From positions 105,001 to 169,000 of the forward strand of contig JACEVL010000770.1 in NCBI GenBank assembly GCA_020284085.1: a stretch of DNA of 64,000 nt, written 5' to 3'. This stretch comes from Aporrectodea caliginosa (Eukaryota > Annelida > Clitellata > Crassiclitellata > Lumbricidae). Below are positions 12,170 to 24,700 of the stretch, piece after piece (the stretch's first letter is position 1; each line of letters opens with the position of its first letter). Made by a program: the position numbers and the translations under genes. Below the pieces are notes generated by a model. That model worked only from the letters and a program-made list of their open reading frames with translations. It searched no databases and was not told where the DNA came from.

Positions 12170-13503
12170 ATCGGAACTCTGGTGCCAGCTTTGCCCGTGA
12201 ACATAGATGATGTTCGAACTGAACTGGACAGTGGTAATTGACCAAGTGGCCTTCCACAGTTATTGAAGTGACTGACCATAGACCAAATTCCGCCGGTTGC
12301 TTGCGTCACCGAATGCTGTCACTGCAATTTTAATTGCAGACACAAACACAGAATCCATTGTCTAAAAAGCCTGTTGAAAGCTTTGGCAGAGAACTGCCAA
12401 GTTTTACAGAACCCATCAGGTATCAAATTCAGCATGCATGCAATATGCATCAACCACATGCAACCCACGAAGCGGCTTTGAAAGGTCGATCATTTCTGCT
12501 TGGTCAGCTATTCTATGTGTATTTTATTTCTGCATATGTTGACAATAGACAAAGCTGCTAGAAGAGAAAGTAAGGTAAAGTATCGTGCATATGATACCTC
12601 ATTCAAACATAGGATGTATTGTCTTTAAGATGGCAAAAGGCCTGACATGCAAACAGTAGATAAACCCCTTTGATAATTATTTTTGTGTTTATTTTATTGA
12701 TCACGAAGTATCACTATTGTTAAGTAGAGACTTATACTGTGCTAATAATTATATTAAATCATCTCGGTGGTGCAGGTAGCTGGAAATGTATAAATTGTCA
12801 GTCTTGAGCAAAATATACAGTAGAGAAAGAGAAGGATGCCTATAAGTCAGTTGTAAGGTGTTGATAAAATATCTTAGACAAAAAATGCTGACCTTAAATG
12901 TTTCTGTGTCCCGTTCTATACAGCTGTGTATTACACAGCTTAGATGCTGGTAATTTGTTAATTAAAATCAGTTTAAATCCTTTAATCAGCCTTTAAATCC
13001 CTGGGTTGATCCAACTTCTTATTTCAGTTGGTGCAGTTGGATCAACCATCGTCAGAGATTTTGTCCAAACTGATTTGAACCGAATAATACTGGATTATTA
13101 GTATTTTGCTTGATTGTTGTGACTTGCATTGTGCATCACTATTGTCCGGGAACTACAATGCCGCCTTTGTGTTGGTTGAAACGATTATATATTTTATGTT
13201 GTGTGTAAACCTGGTTTATTGGTATCATTTGTGATTATTAGTTTGTGGTCTTTAGGGTTGTATATAATATGTTATTTGTATTGTGACTTTAAAGTATTTT
13301 TGAACTGTTAAAACTGGCATTTGGAAACAGTGTATCTCTCGTGTGACTTTCAAGTATTTTCAAACTGTTGGAAGTGGCAGCTGGATTTTTTAACAGTGTA
13401 TCACTAACGTAAACATCGCAGCAAGACACTCGGAGATTTTTTCAGTGAGAGGTTCAGAGCGGCACATATCGTGATTGTATTATGCAGCGTAGGAGTTTTA
13501 TGG
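12170..13503. other. Downstream region of SLC35B2, no second gene
   Basis: Probably 3' UTR followed by AT-rich spacer. A perfect 13-base inverted repeat occurs at 13004-13016 / 13035-13047. I found no canonical AATAAA close to the stop codon. Confidence 0.45.
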
Positions 13504-13705
13504 AAACTTGACCCTCGCTCAGGTTCAGGTACATCCTCTAGCTGGAACCGGTTGCCTCAGTCCCTTAAGGCCCACCTTTTTTCTATTTCTTTTGACCAGT
13601 TCTTCCAGCGCCTGAAACGTCTTTCTTTACCAGTGAAGACACTCTCCTGAGTCTAGAGCGCCTCTAGTCTTGAGTGGCGCTATATAAATACTCGATTACG
13701 ATAAC
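13504..13705 (+). mobile_element. LINE 3' end with stem-loop tail (variant)
   Basis: The + strand encodes SSSWNRLPQSLKAHLFSISF and then a worn copy of the 3' tail: AGCGCCTCTAG, short spacer, TGAGTGGCGCTATATAAAT, then 'actcgattacgataac'. Like the other tails it ends in a short repeat-like sequence, here of a different kind. The copy is truncated and dead. Confidence 0.65.
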
Positions 13706-14032
13706 TATCCTCCGCGCTGTGACGGAAAATTTACACAGACTCTGTTCTTTTGTGATCTCAACTAAAAGCTCATCTTTTCCTTAAATCATTTCCTCCGTAG
13801 TCTCTTTCCATGACCTCTTGGCTTTCGAAGTTCTTAGATAGATTTCTGATGGGCCTGTCTCTGCAAAATGCTTTCAGACTTGTGTTTAGTTTAGACGTCT
13901 GTTGAGTTGGCTGTAGAAAAGGTTTAAAGTGCAAACTATGACATTGTATCTCAGATTTATGTGATCAGCTGTTATTCTGTCACGTATTCTGTCTCATATA
14001 TAATTTATATATTGAGAACTTGTTTTGATCTA

Positions 14033-14423
14033 CAGTGCGACCACTGCTTGGGATTTTTCCCAAGATCTTGGGATTTTGGGGGTCCAACTTGGGATTTTGT
14101 CTAGCAATCTTGGGATTTTTTCTATGGTTTGCAGACTAGTTTTTAGTACCTTGCAACAGTGGCAGCGAATCAGATTAGAAAAACTCGCTCAGTCTGAAAG
14201 ACGTTTATTACTTGCTGTAAACATTGTTAATTCAATGTTATGCTCCGGCTTTTTGTTCTTAACTAGGCATTTCTTGAATAATTGTGATTGTTAAAAGTTA
14301 AAACGCATTTCAATTTATGTTTACAACTTTTACCATTTCGGTAACTTATTTTTCTATCTGGCCAATCTTGGGATTTTTCTGGCAAGAGCTTGGGATTTCA
14401 GAAAATGCAGAGTGGTCGCACTG
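14033..14423. mobile_element. hAT-like MITE, CAGTGCGACCACT ends (copy 1)
   Basis: Perfect 13-base terminal inverted repeats: CAGTGCGACCACT at 14033-14045 and AGTGGTCGCACTG at 14411-14423. Inside both ends are repeated 'cttgggattttt' words, likely transposase-binding repeats. The flanks TTGATCTA and TTGATTAT share only 5 of 8 bases, so the duplication is uncertain. An inverted, longer relative lies at 61832-62418. Confidence 0.8.
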
Positions 14424-15242
14424 TTGATTATCTATTGGGATGCATATGTGCGATTAAGTGACAACCCTACCCTGCCAGCATTTCCACGAGTACCCTAATA
14501 GATGGGACCCATATGGACTCTATACGGGTTCAGTATGGGAATATAAGTCCGACAATGGCTCCATGTGGCATGATGTGGGCATGATGGCAGTCACCAACAG
14601 TTCCCGAGAAAATTTGTCATGAAATGACGTCACGCAATTTTGGCCGATTTTGACCCTCCCTCCCCTCGTCACACTCCGTCATAAAAGTAAGATCCTCTGA
14701 AAATGACGTCACAAAGCTCTGACCCCCCCCCTAAAACCAAATTTATATGAAGCAAAATGCTCCTTCATGGAACAAATGAAAGCATGAATATTTTAAAATC
14801 TAACGGTGACCAAATATTCAATAATTTATTATTAATAACTTGCCCGCCTACATTAAAATAATTAAAAATAATGAAAATTTTACTCCTCAAAATTAGTGCT
14901 GTTATTATTAAAATTATGGGTAATTGTTAAATTTAAAAGCAGACACCTGGTGTGACGTCACACTTGTCAGACCCCCTCCCCACCCCATGTCACACATCGT
15001 CACAAATTTCCGACCCCCGACCCCCCCTAGAAACGTCTACGTCATTGAATGGACGGCCCCTAAGCAGTTTTGATATTTCGGACAGGATTACCAAATTGAG
15101 GTTTTCTTTTAACATATTCTGCATTCTTTGACTGCAATAAGTAAGAACATAATTTTTAAATAATGTCATTTGTTAAACTTTGACTTTAATTTGTTGGGTA
15201 GGGTGTGCTTCATCTCATCCAATAAGAAAAAGAACAATCAAG
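14424..15242. other. Gene-free spacer
   Basis: At 14460-14590 is a relative of the element at 42-147. The rest has short C-rich 'ccccctcc' strings and repeated 'tgacgtcac' palindromes at about 14623, 14704 and 14953. No gene was recognised. Confidence 0.45.
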
Positions 15243-15502
15243 CTTAACCCTAGAGGCAGCCATTGGTATGAAGTGTTAGGGACTTCATTTTCTTAGCCTC
15301 GGCATATGAGTTCCAGAGGCCAGTGTTCTCCTTTGCCATCATATTTCACTGACAGTGTACAGTCAGTGTACTCATTATAGCCGAGTTGGCTAGGGGCACA
15401 TATGGAGCAAATATTTCAAAACAAATTTAAGTCGTTTGGGGATTTGAACCCCGACCTCACGATTGACAGTCCAGCACGCTAACCACTACACTATAATTGC
15501 TC
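15243..15502 (-). mobile_element. tRNA-derived SINE (family A)
   Basis: Read on the - strand, the head holds a tRNA-like A box region and a B box (in + orientation 'gggatttgaaccccgacc'), followed by a body with 'tgagtacactga' and a tail with 'gaaaatgaagtccctaacac'. The same arrangement is seen at 40283-40530, 49915-50130 and 55648-55905, and partly at 21224-21362. Confidence 0.7.
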
Positions 15503-15749
15503 ACCTGATAAATTCATTTAAATATATGCAGCGTCCAAGCCATTTGTTCGCTGTAAAAATTTGTGTGTATATTTAAATTTCCCAATATTCTTTCACAGGC
15601 TGTGTGTACAAGTGTATTTTTTCGTAAAATTTCTTTTAATTAATTTGAAGTACAGATTTTTTAATATTAACGTTATTTTAATTTTAAAGGTTTAAATTGT
15701 AATTTATTTTTGTGGCAGGCAACTTTGTAGAACTACTGACTGTACAGGA

Positions 15750-15970
15750 CAGTGCATATTTTAACGGGTTTGACTGCTGGGACAAAGTCTGCTATTCTAC
15801 TTTCAATGTTATTGGAAATTAGCATTGAAAGTAGAGTATTACATGGGACAAATTACGAAAACTACTGGGACAAATTCTAAAACTACTGGGACAAATATTA
15901 AACTACTGGGGCAAATCCTAAAACTGCTGGGACATTTGTCCCAGTAGTTATACAGTTAAAATATGCACTG
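15750..15970. mobile_element. hAT-like MITE with 8-bp target duplication
   Basis: The element starts CAGTGCATATTTTAAC and ends GTTAAAATATGCACTG, its exact reverse complement. It is flanked by identical 8-base duplications GTACAGGA (15742-15749 and 15971-15978), which assign it to the hAT superfamily. Inside are a perfect 12-base-arm hairpin (15797-15808 / 15823-15834) and repeated 'ctactgggacaaat' words. Longer members of the family lie at 27266-28097 and 28932-29755. Confidence 0.9.
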
Positions 15971-15978
15971 GTACAGGA

Positions 15979-16346
15979 TTAATGTAATGCAGATATTATA
16001 GACAAATCGAAGATTTTGAACTTTATGGCAACATAGATTTTGTGATTTCTGTACGACAGTTTCATGTTTTTATTTCGTGTGCTTGTTGAACACTCTGCAT
16101 TCGCAAGGGGCGCTGGTTACGTTTTAATTCGTGTGGTTATGGAACGCCCTCTATTCGCTAGGGGCGCTAGGTGTATGTCTCGTGCGTAGTGGGACTTCGT
16201 TGGTGCTCGTGTGCAATGTTGCAGCGACACCTCTGGAATAGAATTGACGTCGTACTGGGAATAAATGCGGTGAAGATGATGTTGTTGGCTTATTTAAGCA
16301 CTAGTCTGTCTACCATTTATTTATTTTAGATTAATTATAACACATA

Positions 16347-16414
<68 letters not shown>

Positions 16415-17257
16415 CATATATATATCATATATATATATATCATATATATATATAAATCATATATATATATATACGTATGTGTATCGCTTCATCTCCAGCA
16501 TGCATGTTTATAAAAAGTATATTCAAAAGTGTATTCTTTATTTATACATTTTGTATTTACTTTCAAAAGTTTACTGTATGTGTATATATTGTGTATTATA
16601 TATATATATATGTATATAAGATGTGTGTAGCATCATCTGAAGACCGAGGTGTGATGATACTGTGGATGGATGGCCGACGGATACAGCGAATTAAAGGAAA
16701 AAGCACAGCACAGAGAAGAGTGGCATCATTGGAAGTTGGAACTTAAAGAAGAAGATATATATTATAATATATATAGTGGACGATCATATGCTTAATTGCT
16801 TATGCAAAGCACAGGGTTGTTGAACTATAGGTAGTTGTTTGTTTGAGCTCAAGGTCTCGTTAGATGTCTCTCCAAGAACTTTCCAGTGCCACTCGGAGTA
16901 TCGAGTGATTCTTCTAATAAGGAGTGTAAGAGATAACGCTGTGTATCAACCGTTAGAGATGTCCGCCCTCTCCACCCAAAAGATACCCCCCCCCCAAGAG
17001 GGTATTTCTGCTCATCTCAGTCTATGCATTACTGAGTTCCACTTGTGTTTGGTTTTGAATCCTGGCCAGTATGCTGGCTCTCTGCAGATACTTGACCTTT
17101 ACGCCGTGTGCGTGTTCGGCTGTAGGCTCTGCAGGTGCCGTATGGATCCCACATGCAAACGTGTCTGGGGTTCGATGCTATAGCTAAAGGAGAATCTTAC
17201 AATGGCCTTCGATCAAGGTATGTGCCTTCCCGTTTTTACTTTCATTTCATTGCGTTC
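15979..17257. other. Spacer with microsatellites
   Basis: A (CA)n run at about 16,343-16,402 passes into (TA)n with 'catata' interruptions to about 16,475. The reading frame at 16621-16745 (SEDRGVMILWMDGRRIQRIK) could be the worn end of a LINE protein but is too short to assign. No gene was recognised. Confidence 0.4.
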
Positions 17258-17545
17258 AGATGTATGTATTATGTATGTATGTATGTATGTATGTATGTAT
17301 GTATGTATGTATGTATGTATGTATGTATTATGTATGTATTATATACGTATTATGTATGTATTATGTAGCCTATGTATGTATGTATGCATGTATGTATGTA
17401 TGTATGTATGTATTATGTATGTATTATATACGTATTATGTAGCCTATGTATGTATGTATGTATTATGTATGTATTATGTATGTATTATATACGTATTATG
17501 TATGTATTATGTAGCCTATGTATGTATGTATGTATGCATGTATGT
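17258..17545. repeat. TATG tetranucleotide array with higher-order period
   Basis: (TATG)n is interrupted by 'tattatatacgtattatg' and 'gtagcc' at 17365, 17439 and 17511, giving a higher-order unit of roughly 72-74 bases. The Met/Tyr/Val/Cys frames are artefacts. Confidence 0.9.
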
Positions 17546-17619
17546 ATATTACATTATGTATCTGTGAGGTCTCCGACTATTACATGTCAAACTGTAAATT
17601 AACAGTTTTTTTATAGGCC

Positions 17620-18115
17620 TATAGCGACCGTATGGCCTTGGCCCTGCTCATTTTTCAATGAATTGATCGGGTGAGATCCTTCACCACCGATTCCCTGTGC
17701 ATGGGCTCCACGACATTTAAGATCCCCGTGTATACGCACCAACTATTGAAAGACACCTTTTAAACGCTCGCCATCGCACCTATATTAAGTCGCAACCGCG
17801 TTTAATCACCAGATCAATGCTCACGCATGTTTGGTATTAGCCTACAGTATCCAAAACTTGACGTTAACCTTAAGAACAGCCACGATAGTTGCCAACATAC
17901 ATCATTGCCTACAGGAAATAACCTGATCATGGCGTTGTACTAACAGACACATTATTTTTCTGTATAGATAAATGTAAATGTCGGTTACACGACTTTATGT
18001 TGCGACCGTATGTATAGCTTCGACCCTGCTAAATATTCAGTGAATTGATCGGGTGAGATCCTTCAACACCGCTGCCCCTTTGAATAAGTGCCACGCCACT
18101 TAGGGTCCCCGTGCA
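17620..18115 (-). repeat. Two copies of a short dispersed repeat (family D)
   Basis: Copies at about 17620-17750 and 18000-18115 share 'gcgaccgtatg', 'tgaattgatcgggtgagatc' and 'ccccgtg'. Inverse copies occur at about 40140-40260, 41975-42085 and 46640-46760, where they read 'ggtggtgaaggatct'. It is a SINE-like family of about 110-120 bases of unknown origin. Confidence 0.6.
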
Positions 18116-18399
18116 AGGACATTGACAGAGATCATTTAAATATGTGAAATAGGCCAGCATTGTGTTCTATTTTTTTTTTTTATTTATTATACTATAGGTC
18201 TATTTTGTATTTTATTTTTTTAAATTGTATCTTAGGCCTATTGTATTATTTATTTTTAATTTATGTTTTTATTTTGGGGTTGTAGATTTGCAAAACTATA
18301 TTCCGCGAGTCTTATATAAAGATGTATAGGCTATTAGTTAACACAAAGTTCCCCTAATATCTAATTGTGGCTCGACTCCTAATAATTCACCTGTGTAAC

Positions 18400-18401
<2 letters not shown>

Positions 18402-18484
<83 letters not shown>

Positions 18485-18492
18485 TACTATTA
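18402..18492. repeat. TTA trinucleotide microsatellite
   Basis: About 28 units of ATT/TTA with minor CTA interruptions at the 3' end. Confidence 0.95.
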
Positions 18493-19559
18493 ACTTGCAA
18501 CTAGTCGATAACAGATATAGATTTGTTGAATTAAACGAATATTGATGATGATCGCTCTGCGCTGGATGAACAATTAAATCACCGTTTTGGTTTCAGTTAA
18601 CCGTGAAGCCCATAGCCTATTAACGTGAACAAAAGCCTAAAGGTCGTTTGTTCTGCTAAGGTTAAGCTGTTTTTTTTGTTACATAGCAGCTCATGCTTGA
18701 CGGACAGCAAGGTATTTGTATTGAAAATTTGCGACGAATTTCGGCTCAAATTTTTGGCTATTATGCTAATAGCTGCAGCATAAGCCTAATGGGCCTACAT
18801 AATGAGCTCATATGCCTAGCCGATAAGACTTACCAAAGCGATGGGCTGACCCGGTTGACCGGTGGTCATTTCACACGAAAACGGACAGATTTTTTCTGGA
18901 AGGTGACTGAGTTCACTATAGCTATTGAAAAGCGTTTTATCGCCGGACAATATGAAAGGCTCGGTAGGGGGCGTGGGTAGTCCACCCCGCCCCAGCGATG
19001 CATAGAACGTAATCCACCCCCGTCGTAACAGATGCGGTCTGTGGTGACCTCTGACGGCAAATGACTTCTTGTCGAAAGTGCTTGCGACTAAGAGACGTAA
19101 AGTTTGCACCCGTGAGAATGCCAGTCGACAGGAGACAAAAGCAGGGGCTGTCAACGGTTTCATCCCTTTCACAGATGAATGATTGGATGCATGATGAAGT
19201 GGAGTAAAATCTGCACCTAAGTTGGTTATATACCGAGAAGAACTGGCCAATGAGACGAATGCCCCCCGCCCGCATCTATGTGTTGCGCGACCTGTATTAT
19301 ACGCGCTCTTAAAAAGCGTCATGTCTGGCATGTGCTAGACACTACTTTGTTGGCGGATTGGACACGTTATGGGTTATGAATGAAAATTTGACAACTTTAC
19401 TCTTTCTCCTAGGCTAGGTTGAACGAGCGAACGAACGAATGAACGAACGAATATAATTATAAGCTCCTGGTTTCTTCACACTCTTTCGACTTCTGTCTAC
19501 ACATGTACACTGCAAAAACTACTACGTTCGATACAACGTATTTTTTAACGTAGTAGTAC

Positions 19560-19920
19560 GTCGAATATGCACTCAGTAAGTGTACGTTAGTTTAACGTAG
19601 TGGTTTCCATTACGTAGTCCACTACGTCATGCACCTAACGTAGTAATTCTACGTTAGATTCACGTATACTGGTTTCTGTAACGTAGTTCACTACGTCATG
19701 CACCTAACGTAGTAATTCTACGTTAGATTCACGTATACTGGTTTCTGTGACGTAGTTCACTACGTCATGCACCTAACGTAGTAATTCCACGTTAGATTAA
19801 CGTATACTGGTTTCTGTAACGTAGTTCACTACGTCATGCACCTAACGTAGTAATTCTACGTTAGATTCACGTATACTGGTTTCCGTAACGTAGTTCGCTA
19901 CTTTAGGCCTCTAACGCAGA
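19560..19920. repeat. 69-bp tandem satellite of ACGTAG palindromes
   Basis: The word 'ctaacg' starting each unit recurs at about 19637, 19706, 19775, 19844 and 19913, exactly 69 bases apart. Each unit contains two inverted repeats, AACGTAG-TAATT-CTACGTT and ACGTAG-TTCA-CTACGT. Units differ by only a few bases. Preceding DNA (19510-19560) holds related ACGTAGTAGTACGT words. Confidence 0.92.
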
Positions 19921-19924
19921 AATA

Positions 19925-22027
19925 CGTTATTAGCGACGTAATATATACGCTACATATAATTAGGCCTATATAAACCTATATATATATATCCATGTAGGTA
20001 TATACCATAGATACAGGTGTATATACAGTTTAGGTATATACACATGTGTATATATATATATTTGTAAAAGAAATGCACAAAATTGCATGTATAACACTGT
20101 TCCACAAGATATAAATTTATGTTAATATAATATCAAATACATAAAAATGTATGCATATATATTATACATATATGAATATATATATATACTTAATATTGAT
20201 TTAAATAATATAGGTAAGTAAAATGCGCATTATTTTAGGAGTTCATAAATAATTAATATTATGTAAAAACACTACATAAATATATTTTAATATACGCTTA
20301 GTAAAGTACAAGTATATTTATAGATATTTAGTCAATATCTGTATAATATCTATATAAGGCAGAAAAAGACTTTAAAATCCACTAGCATTTTTGGTATTTT
20401 AAAACTTCATATATAAAAATATATATATATATGTTGAAGATGAACTTTGAAATCCACACAGACATTTAGAAATCACATATTAAACATAACAACAAATGAC
20501 AAAATCACCAAGTGTCAAAAAATCATCTGCTTTAATAATACTACACAAGCTAACATATTTGGCAAGACATTGCCAAGTCCAAGAACTGTTTGTGAATTTT
20601 CTTACTGTCTTTAAATTTAATAAACTTGTGTACACGATAACTGTAAAACGTTCAAACAGTTGTCTGGATACACCATATGATTAAAAGTCTAAAACAGTTC
20701 AAAGCGATGGTCAATCCAACAACGACTGCTGAGTCAGCACTTTAGACAGCTGCTGATCAAACTTGCAAACTCCAAATTTCTAAAGGATCGGATGGATTAG
20801 GATAGGAACTATTGGAAGAGGTGAGACTTCAAATTGAAGTGGAAAGCCTGTGGGATTTAAGTAGAGTTGCTTGAGGGAGATGACGTTGGCTCAGTGGCGG
20901 TATTGGTGGAGGAACTGAGAGCCTCAGTATCGAGTGATGAACCATCTGTCGAAATTACAAAACAAAACAATTTTATTGAGCGGTGTTGAATAATGGTCGC
21001 AAATTATGCACAATTGGGCAGAAAGATTGCTTGGATTTTCATACAACACCTAGAGTTGTTAACGAATGATAGTCAGATGTATTTCAGCCATACCTTTCCA
21101 ATGAGGAGTAGTTAAAACAAATGTAGCCTAGAGCGGCATATAAAATATATAAAAATGCTCTAAGAAATAGCACTAAGGGAACAGTTAAAGAATTTAGAAC
21201 AAGAGCAGGTCCTTACGCATATCTGAATCAGCCATGGTAGGAAGTGCTAGCAACTTCATTTTCCTTAGCCTTGGCATATCAGGGCGGGAGGCCAGTCCTT
21301 GCCCTCATCATCTAGTTCTTCCCACCAACAGCATGCAGTAAGTACACTCATTAGAGCCGAGTTCGATGTAAAGCAGCTAACAGTACATTAACTAGTACTT
21401 ATCAATGTTTTACAAACCATTACAACAAAACATCTTCTCAAGCAGTGGTTCTCAACCTGAGGGTCGCGTTTCCCCCGCCCCCCTCCATGGAGGTCGTCTT
21501 ACGATGGGCCAAAGGTAGGCTTTAACCTTCAGCAATTTGCAAAAAGTTGCCAGTGTAGTTTCTTAATATTTAATAAGTAATAATGATTAATTCACTAACT
21601 ATTACACTACAGCGACTTAGAATTAATATTTACATATTATTTTACTATGAATCATTCGTTTGCTGGAAACAGTTAATTTAATTTTTGCTATTTTAGTTTT
21701 GAGATGTAAATTCTAAGTTCATTTCTACCATAATTCTTCAAGGACTGGATGGCTGTCATCATTGGATCCATTTCTGTCACATCTGCGCTGGACCAACTAA
21801 ATTTTCGGTCGACCCCTGATTGGAAGAACAATCAAAAACACGCATAAAACAAATTAGAATGTTAAAACTAATTAACACACACAATTACAGACACTCATCG
21901 TTATAAGTTCAATGGCCTTTTCACAGTGTACAAAGTTAGACGTATTTTCGGCCCAGTTTCAAATTAACTGTCTTAATTTCAGAAATTGATCAGCTCCACC
22001 AAACTGATTTAAATATCTGGGTCTAGG
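19925..22027. other. AT-rich spacer with fragments
   Basis: 19,960-20,450 is very AT-rich with many TATATA runs. 20,700-20,960 resembles the 7033-7435 insertion in places. 21,224-21,362 is part of SINE family A (- strand). A CAGTGGTTCTCAACC end at 21443 looks like a degraded hAT terminus, but no matching right end was found. No gene. Confidence 0.45.
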
Positions 22028-22035
22028 CCCTAGCG

Positions 22036-22934
22036 CAGTGCTGTCCAACCTTATTGACCCCGCGGACCACCAAAGAAGTTATTCTTGAAGCAGAGGGCCG
22101 CACCATTAAACTCAAAAGCAACGACTAAAATTTATTGAAAATTGTATATTAACTGTATTAAAATTAATTATGGAATGATTATAGTGATAGCAGAAAATCC
22201 AACTCCACAGAGGTATGTGCTTCCAAACATCGTCAACACTTTTTTTACATTTCCATACTCAATTGGCGGTGTTTCCTTGCGTTTTAGCGAAGGACCATAT
22301 TATGTTGCATTTCAAATATTTCATGCTGCACTGCATCTTCATCTCCTCTCAATAACTGCATATTTTGTGGCTACGTTAATGGATTTTCAACGAGAAGCAA
22401 CAGAGGAATGTCTTTAAAACGAGCACAGAAATACAATTTCAACTGTTCTATATTTTTTGAATGGTTGTTGTATAGTCATTACTACTACAAACATGCACGG
22501 CAGCGTCCTAGAATCCGCTTCCGGTTTAATTACTTTCAACAGGGTGTGTTTATTTTAATACTTTCATTTTAATCACTGGTGGCTCGCGTCTTTTGCTTAC
22601 TGGTTAGTTCTTCTTATCATTTGATAGATCGCGATGGCTGTAAGTAACGTGCAATATACATTATATTAGTATAATAATTTGATTGTCTAGGTTCCAGCTC
22701 ATTTTGAGATCCGTAGACTACGTTTTAAAAATCTAAACAAGCTTAATGAGTCGTATGAACTAGATTTAGTGTTCACTTTGTCAAATGATAAACCAAGATA
22801 CGAACGAATAGCTATGCAAGTAGAACAGTGACTTAGTCATTTACTTACTGTTTACAGAAATTGCAAATATTTAGCAAGCTCGGGCGGGCCACTTAGAATC
22901 AGCCCGCGGGCCGCATGCGGGTTGGACAGCACTG
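22036..22934. mobile_element. hAT-like element, CAGTGCTGTCCAACC ends
   Basis: Terminal inverted repeats CAGTGCTGTCCAACC (22036-22050) and GGTTGGACAGCACTG (22920-22934) are perfect. The flanks CCCTAGCG and CCCTAGCT match at 7 of 8 bases, as expected of an aged hAT duplication. Sub-terminal GGGCCGC / GCGGGCC words are inverted too. The interior has no transposase, so it is non-autonomous. Confidence 0.85.
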
Positions 22935-23489
22935 CCCTAGCTCATAAATGACGATCGAAGAAAATGACCTTCAAGTACTTGTGGAAAAGAGAGAGAAGTG
23001 AGGACCTCATGTCACAGATAATTAGGCAAGTTATTTCACGCGAATGAGCAGACACAGCAAACTTCTATGCTAGTGAAATCTGGGCTGGTAAAAAAAACAG
23101 TCACCTTACCTAGCAGAGCACAGAGATCATTGACTAGAAATGAAATAGCCTGAGATACAAAGTTCTTTGAGATATGATGAAGAATAGCCTGCTAGACAAT
23201 TATGCACAAGCATCAACATCTTTAACTGAATGCCATTTTGTATAGGTGATGAATGAAGATCCTTCCACATGAACTGCACATGTTCAAATCTAGGTAAGCC
23301 ATAGCCTCAGTATCAAAACTGATTGGAGCCGATTTATGCAGGAATGAATCAGGCCTGCATAATTGGCATTGCCATTGGCCCATAGCCAACTCCCGAGCAT
23401 ATGAAAGCATGCACCGGAGGTTGTTGGGCTTCAATTGTAAGCGAACAGCATATAGTGCGAATCTGAAGCAGGTGGTAAAAGCACGTTCG

Positions 23490-24165
23490 ACATAAGTACT
23501 TGATACGCAGAATTAGGCGTTGTGTGCCAATGTCTACAAGAATATCTCTGGCAAATGCATTGGTTTCCAGTCGCCTAGATTATTGTAATTCACTTCTTAC
23601 TGGTGTCAATAAGACTAACTTGATTATACTGCAAAGGGTTCAGAACTCTCTGGCTAGAGCCATAACTAATACATCCAAAAATGAACATATAACCCCTATG
23701 CTTAAATCTTAGAATTGGCTTCCTCTTCAGCTGAGAATTCGTTTCAATCTGGGGTTCATAGTATATAAAACTGTAAATTCTGGCCAACCACAACATTTAA
23801 AATCAGTTCTTTATTCCCCAGACTTATCATTATTCAATGTGGTCATCTGATCATCTTTGTCTGGTCATACCAACATCAAGAACTGTTCTTGGCAAACGAG
23901 CTTTTTCAGTATCTGGACCTACTTTTTGGAACTCTCTTCCTGTGTCTGTATGCTGTGCTCAGTCGCTTGGGTCATTTTGTTCGTGGCTGAAAACTTACCT
24001 CTTTCAAATTGCTGTTCCACTGTAGGCTGTCTCTCTGTCTCTTACGGACTGATCTTTTGGATGTTGACCTGATTACGGCTTGGTTTTGGTGTGCCATCGG
24101 TTGATGCCTTGTGCATTAGACACCGGCGCAATAGAAGTTGCTAATTACATTACATTACACTACAT
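23490..24165 (+). mobile_element. LINE 3' end (family 2)
   Basis: The + strand, across a few stops, reads LANALVSSRLDYCNSLLTG, LQRVQNSLARAITNTSKN, NWLPLQLRIRFNLGFIVYKT and GKRAFSVSGPTFWNSLPVSV, the usual C-terminal sequence of CR1/L2-like ORF2 proteins. The 3' tail 'gtgccatcggttgatgcctt...ggcgcaatagaagttgc' ends in an ATTAC repeat. The same tail recurs at about 40,715-40,800. The copy is 5' truncated and dead. Confidence 0.8.
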
Positions 24166-24399
24166 TCTTCACAAGCTCGCCTCAAGTTATCCACCAGATC
24201 CAGTGACTGCACCTCAACTCTGGAATGATCTTTACCCCGAGTTTTGGAAAGTTCAGTTCTCCCACCAATACTGCAGCTCCATCATAAACTTTGCCTCAAA
24301 CCCCTCTACTTCTCACCTAACAGGTTTCCAAATTGAAGTCCCACCTCTTAAAGGATTTCTACCATAATCCTGAGCAGTGTCCCAAAGTATCTTTTGGAC

Positions 24400-24700
24400 T
24401 ATATGTGAAAGCCGTAATCTGCGACCTCATCGCATTCCTTGCGCTCTGCTGATTGGCTTGATCTTTATGTTCCTAGGACTAGGACTGCCTTGGCTCAATG
24501 CCGTGCATTTACTGTGGTTGGTCTCTCTACTTGGAATGACCTTCCTCCGTCTCGAAGGGCTAAACTAATGACTGGATTTTCCTTTTTGGTCTCTCGTTCC
24601 GTAAACACGTTTCTTTTTATCCGTGGTTTTCATGCTGAGAGCACCTCTGAATAGTTATTCTGAGAGAGGCGCTATATAAATCTTTAGATACGATACGATA
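24400..24700 (+). mobile_element. LINE 3' end (family 1)
   Basis: The + strand encodes ALAQCRAFTVVGLSTWNDLP and later FLFIRGFHAESTSE before a stop, equivalent to the protein end at 2125-2280. The stem-loop tail follows (AGCACCTCTGAATAG, spacer, AGAGGCGCTATATAAAT) and then ATACGATACGATA. A decayed copy. Confidence 0.75.

Noticed and set aside
18816..19331. 171-codon frame on the - strand
   Set aside because: The composition is mixed, no family was recognisable, two other long frames overlap the same strand region, and there is no exon or promoter context. I see no support for a gene.
22142..22417. 91-codon frame inside the hAT-like element 22036-22934
   Set aside because: There is no resemblance to hAT transposase and the composition is like the AT-rich surroundings.
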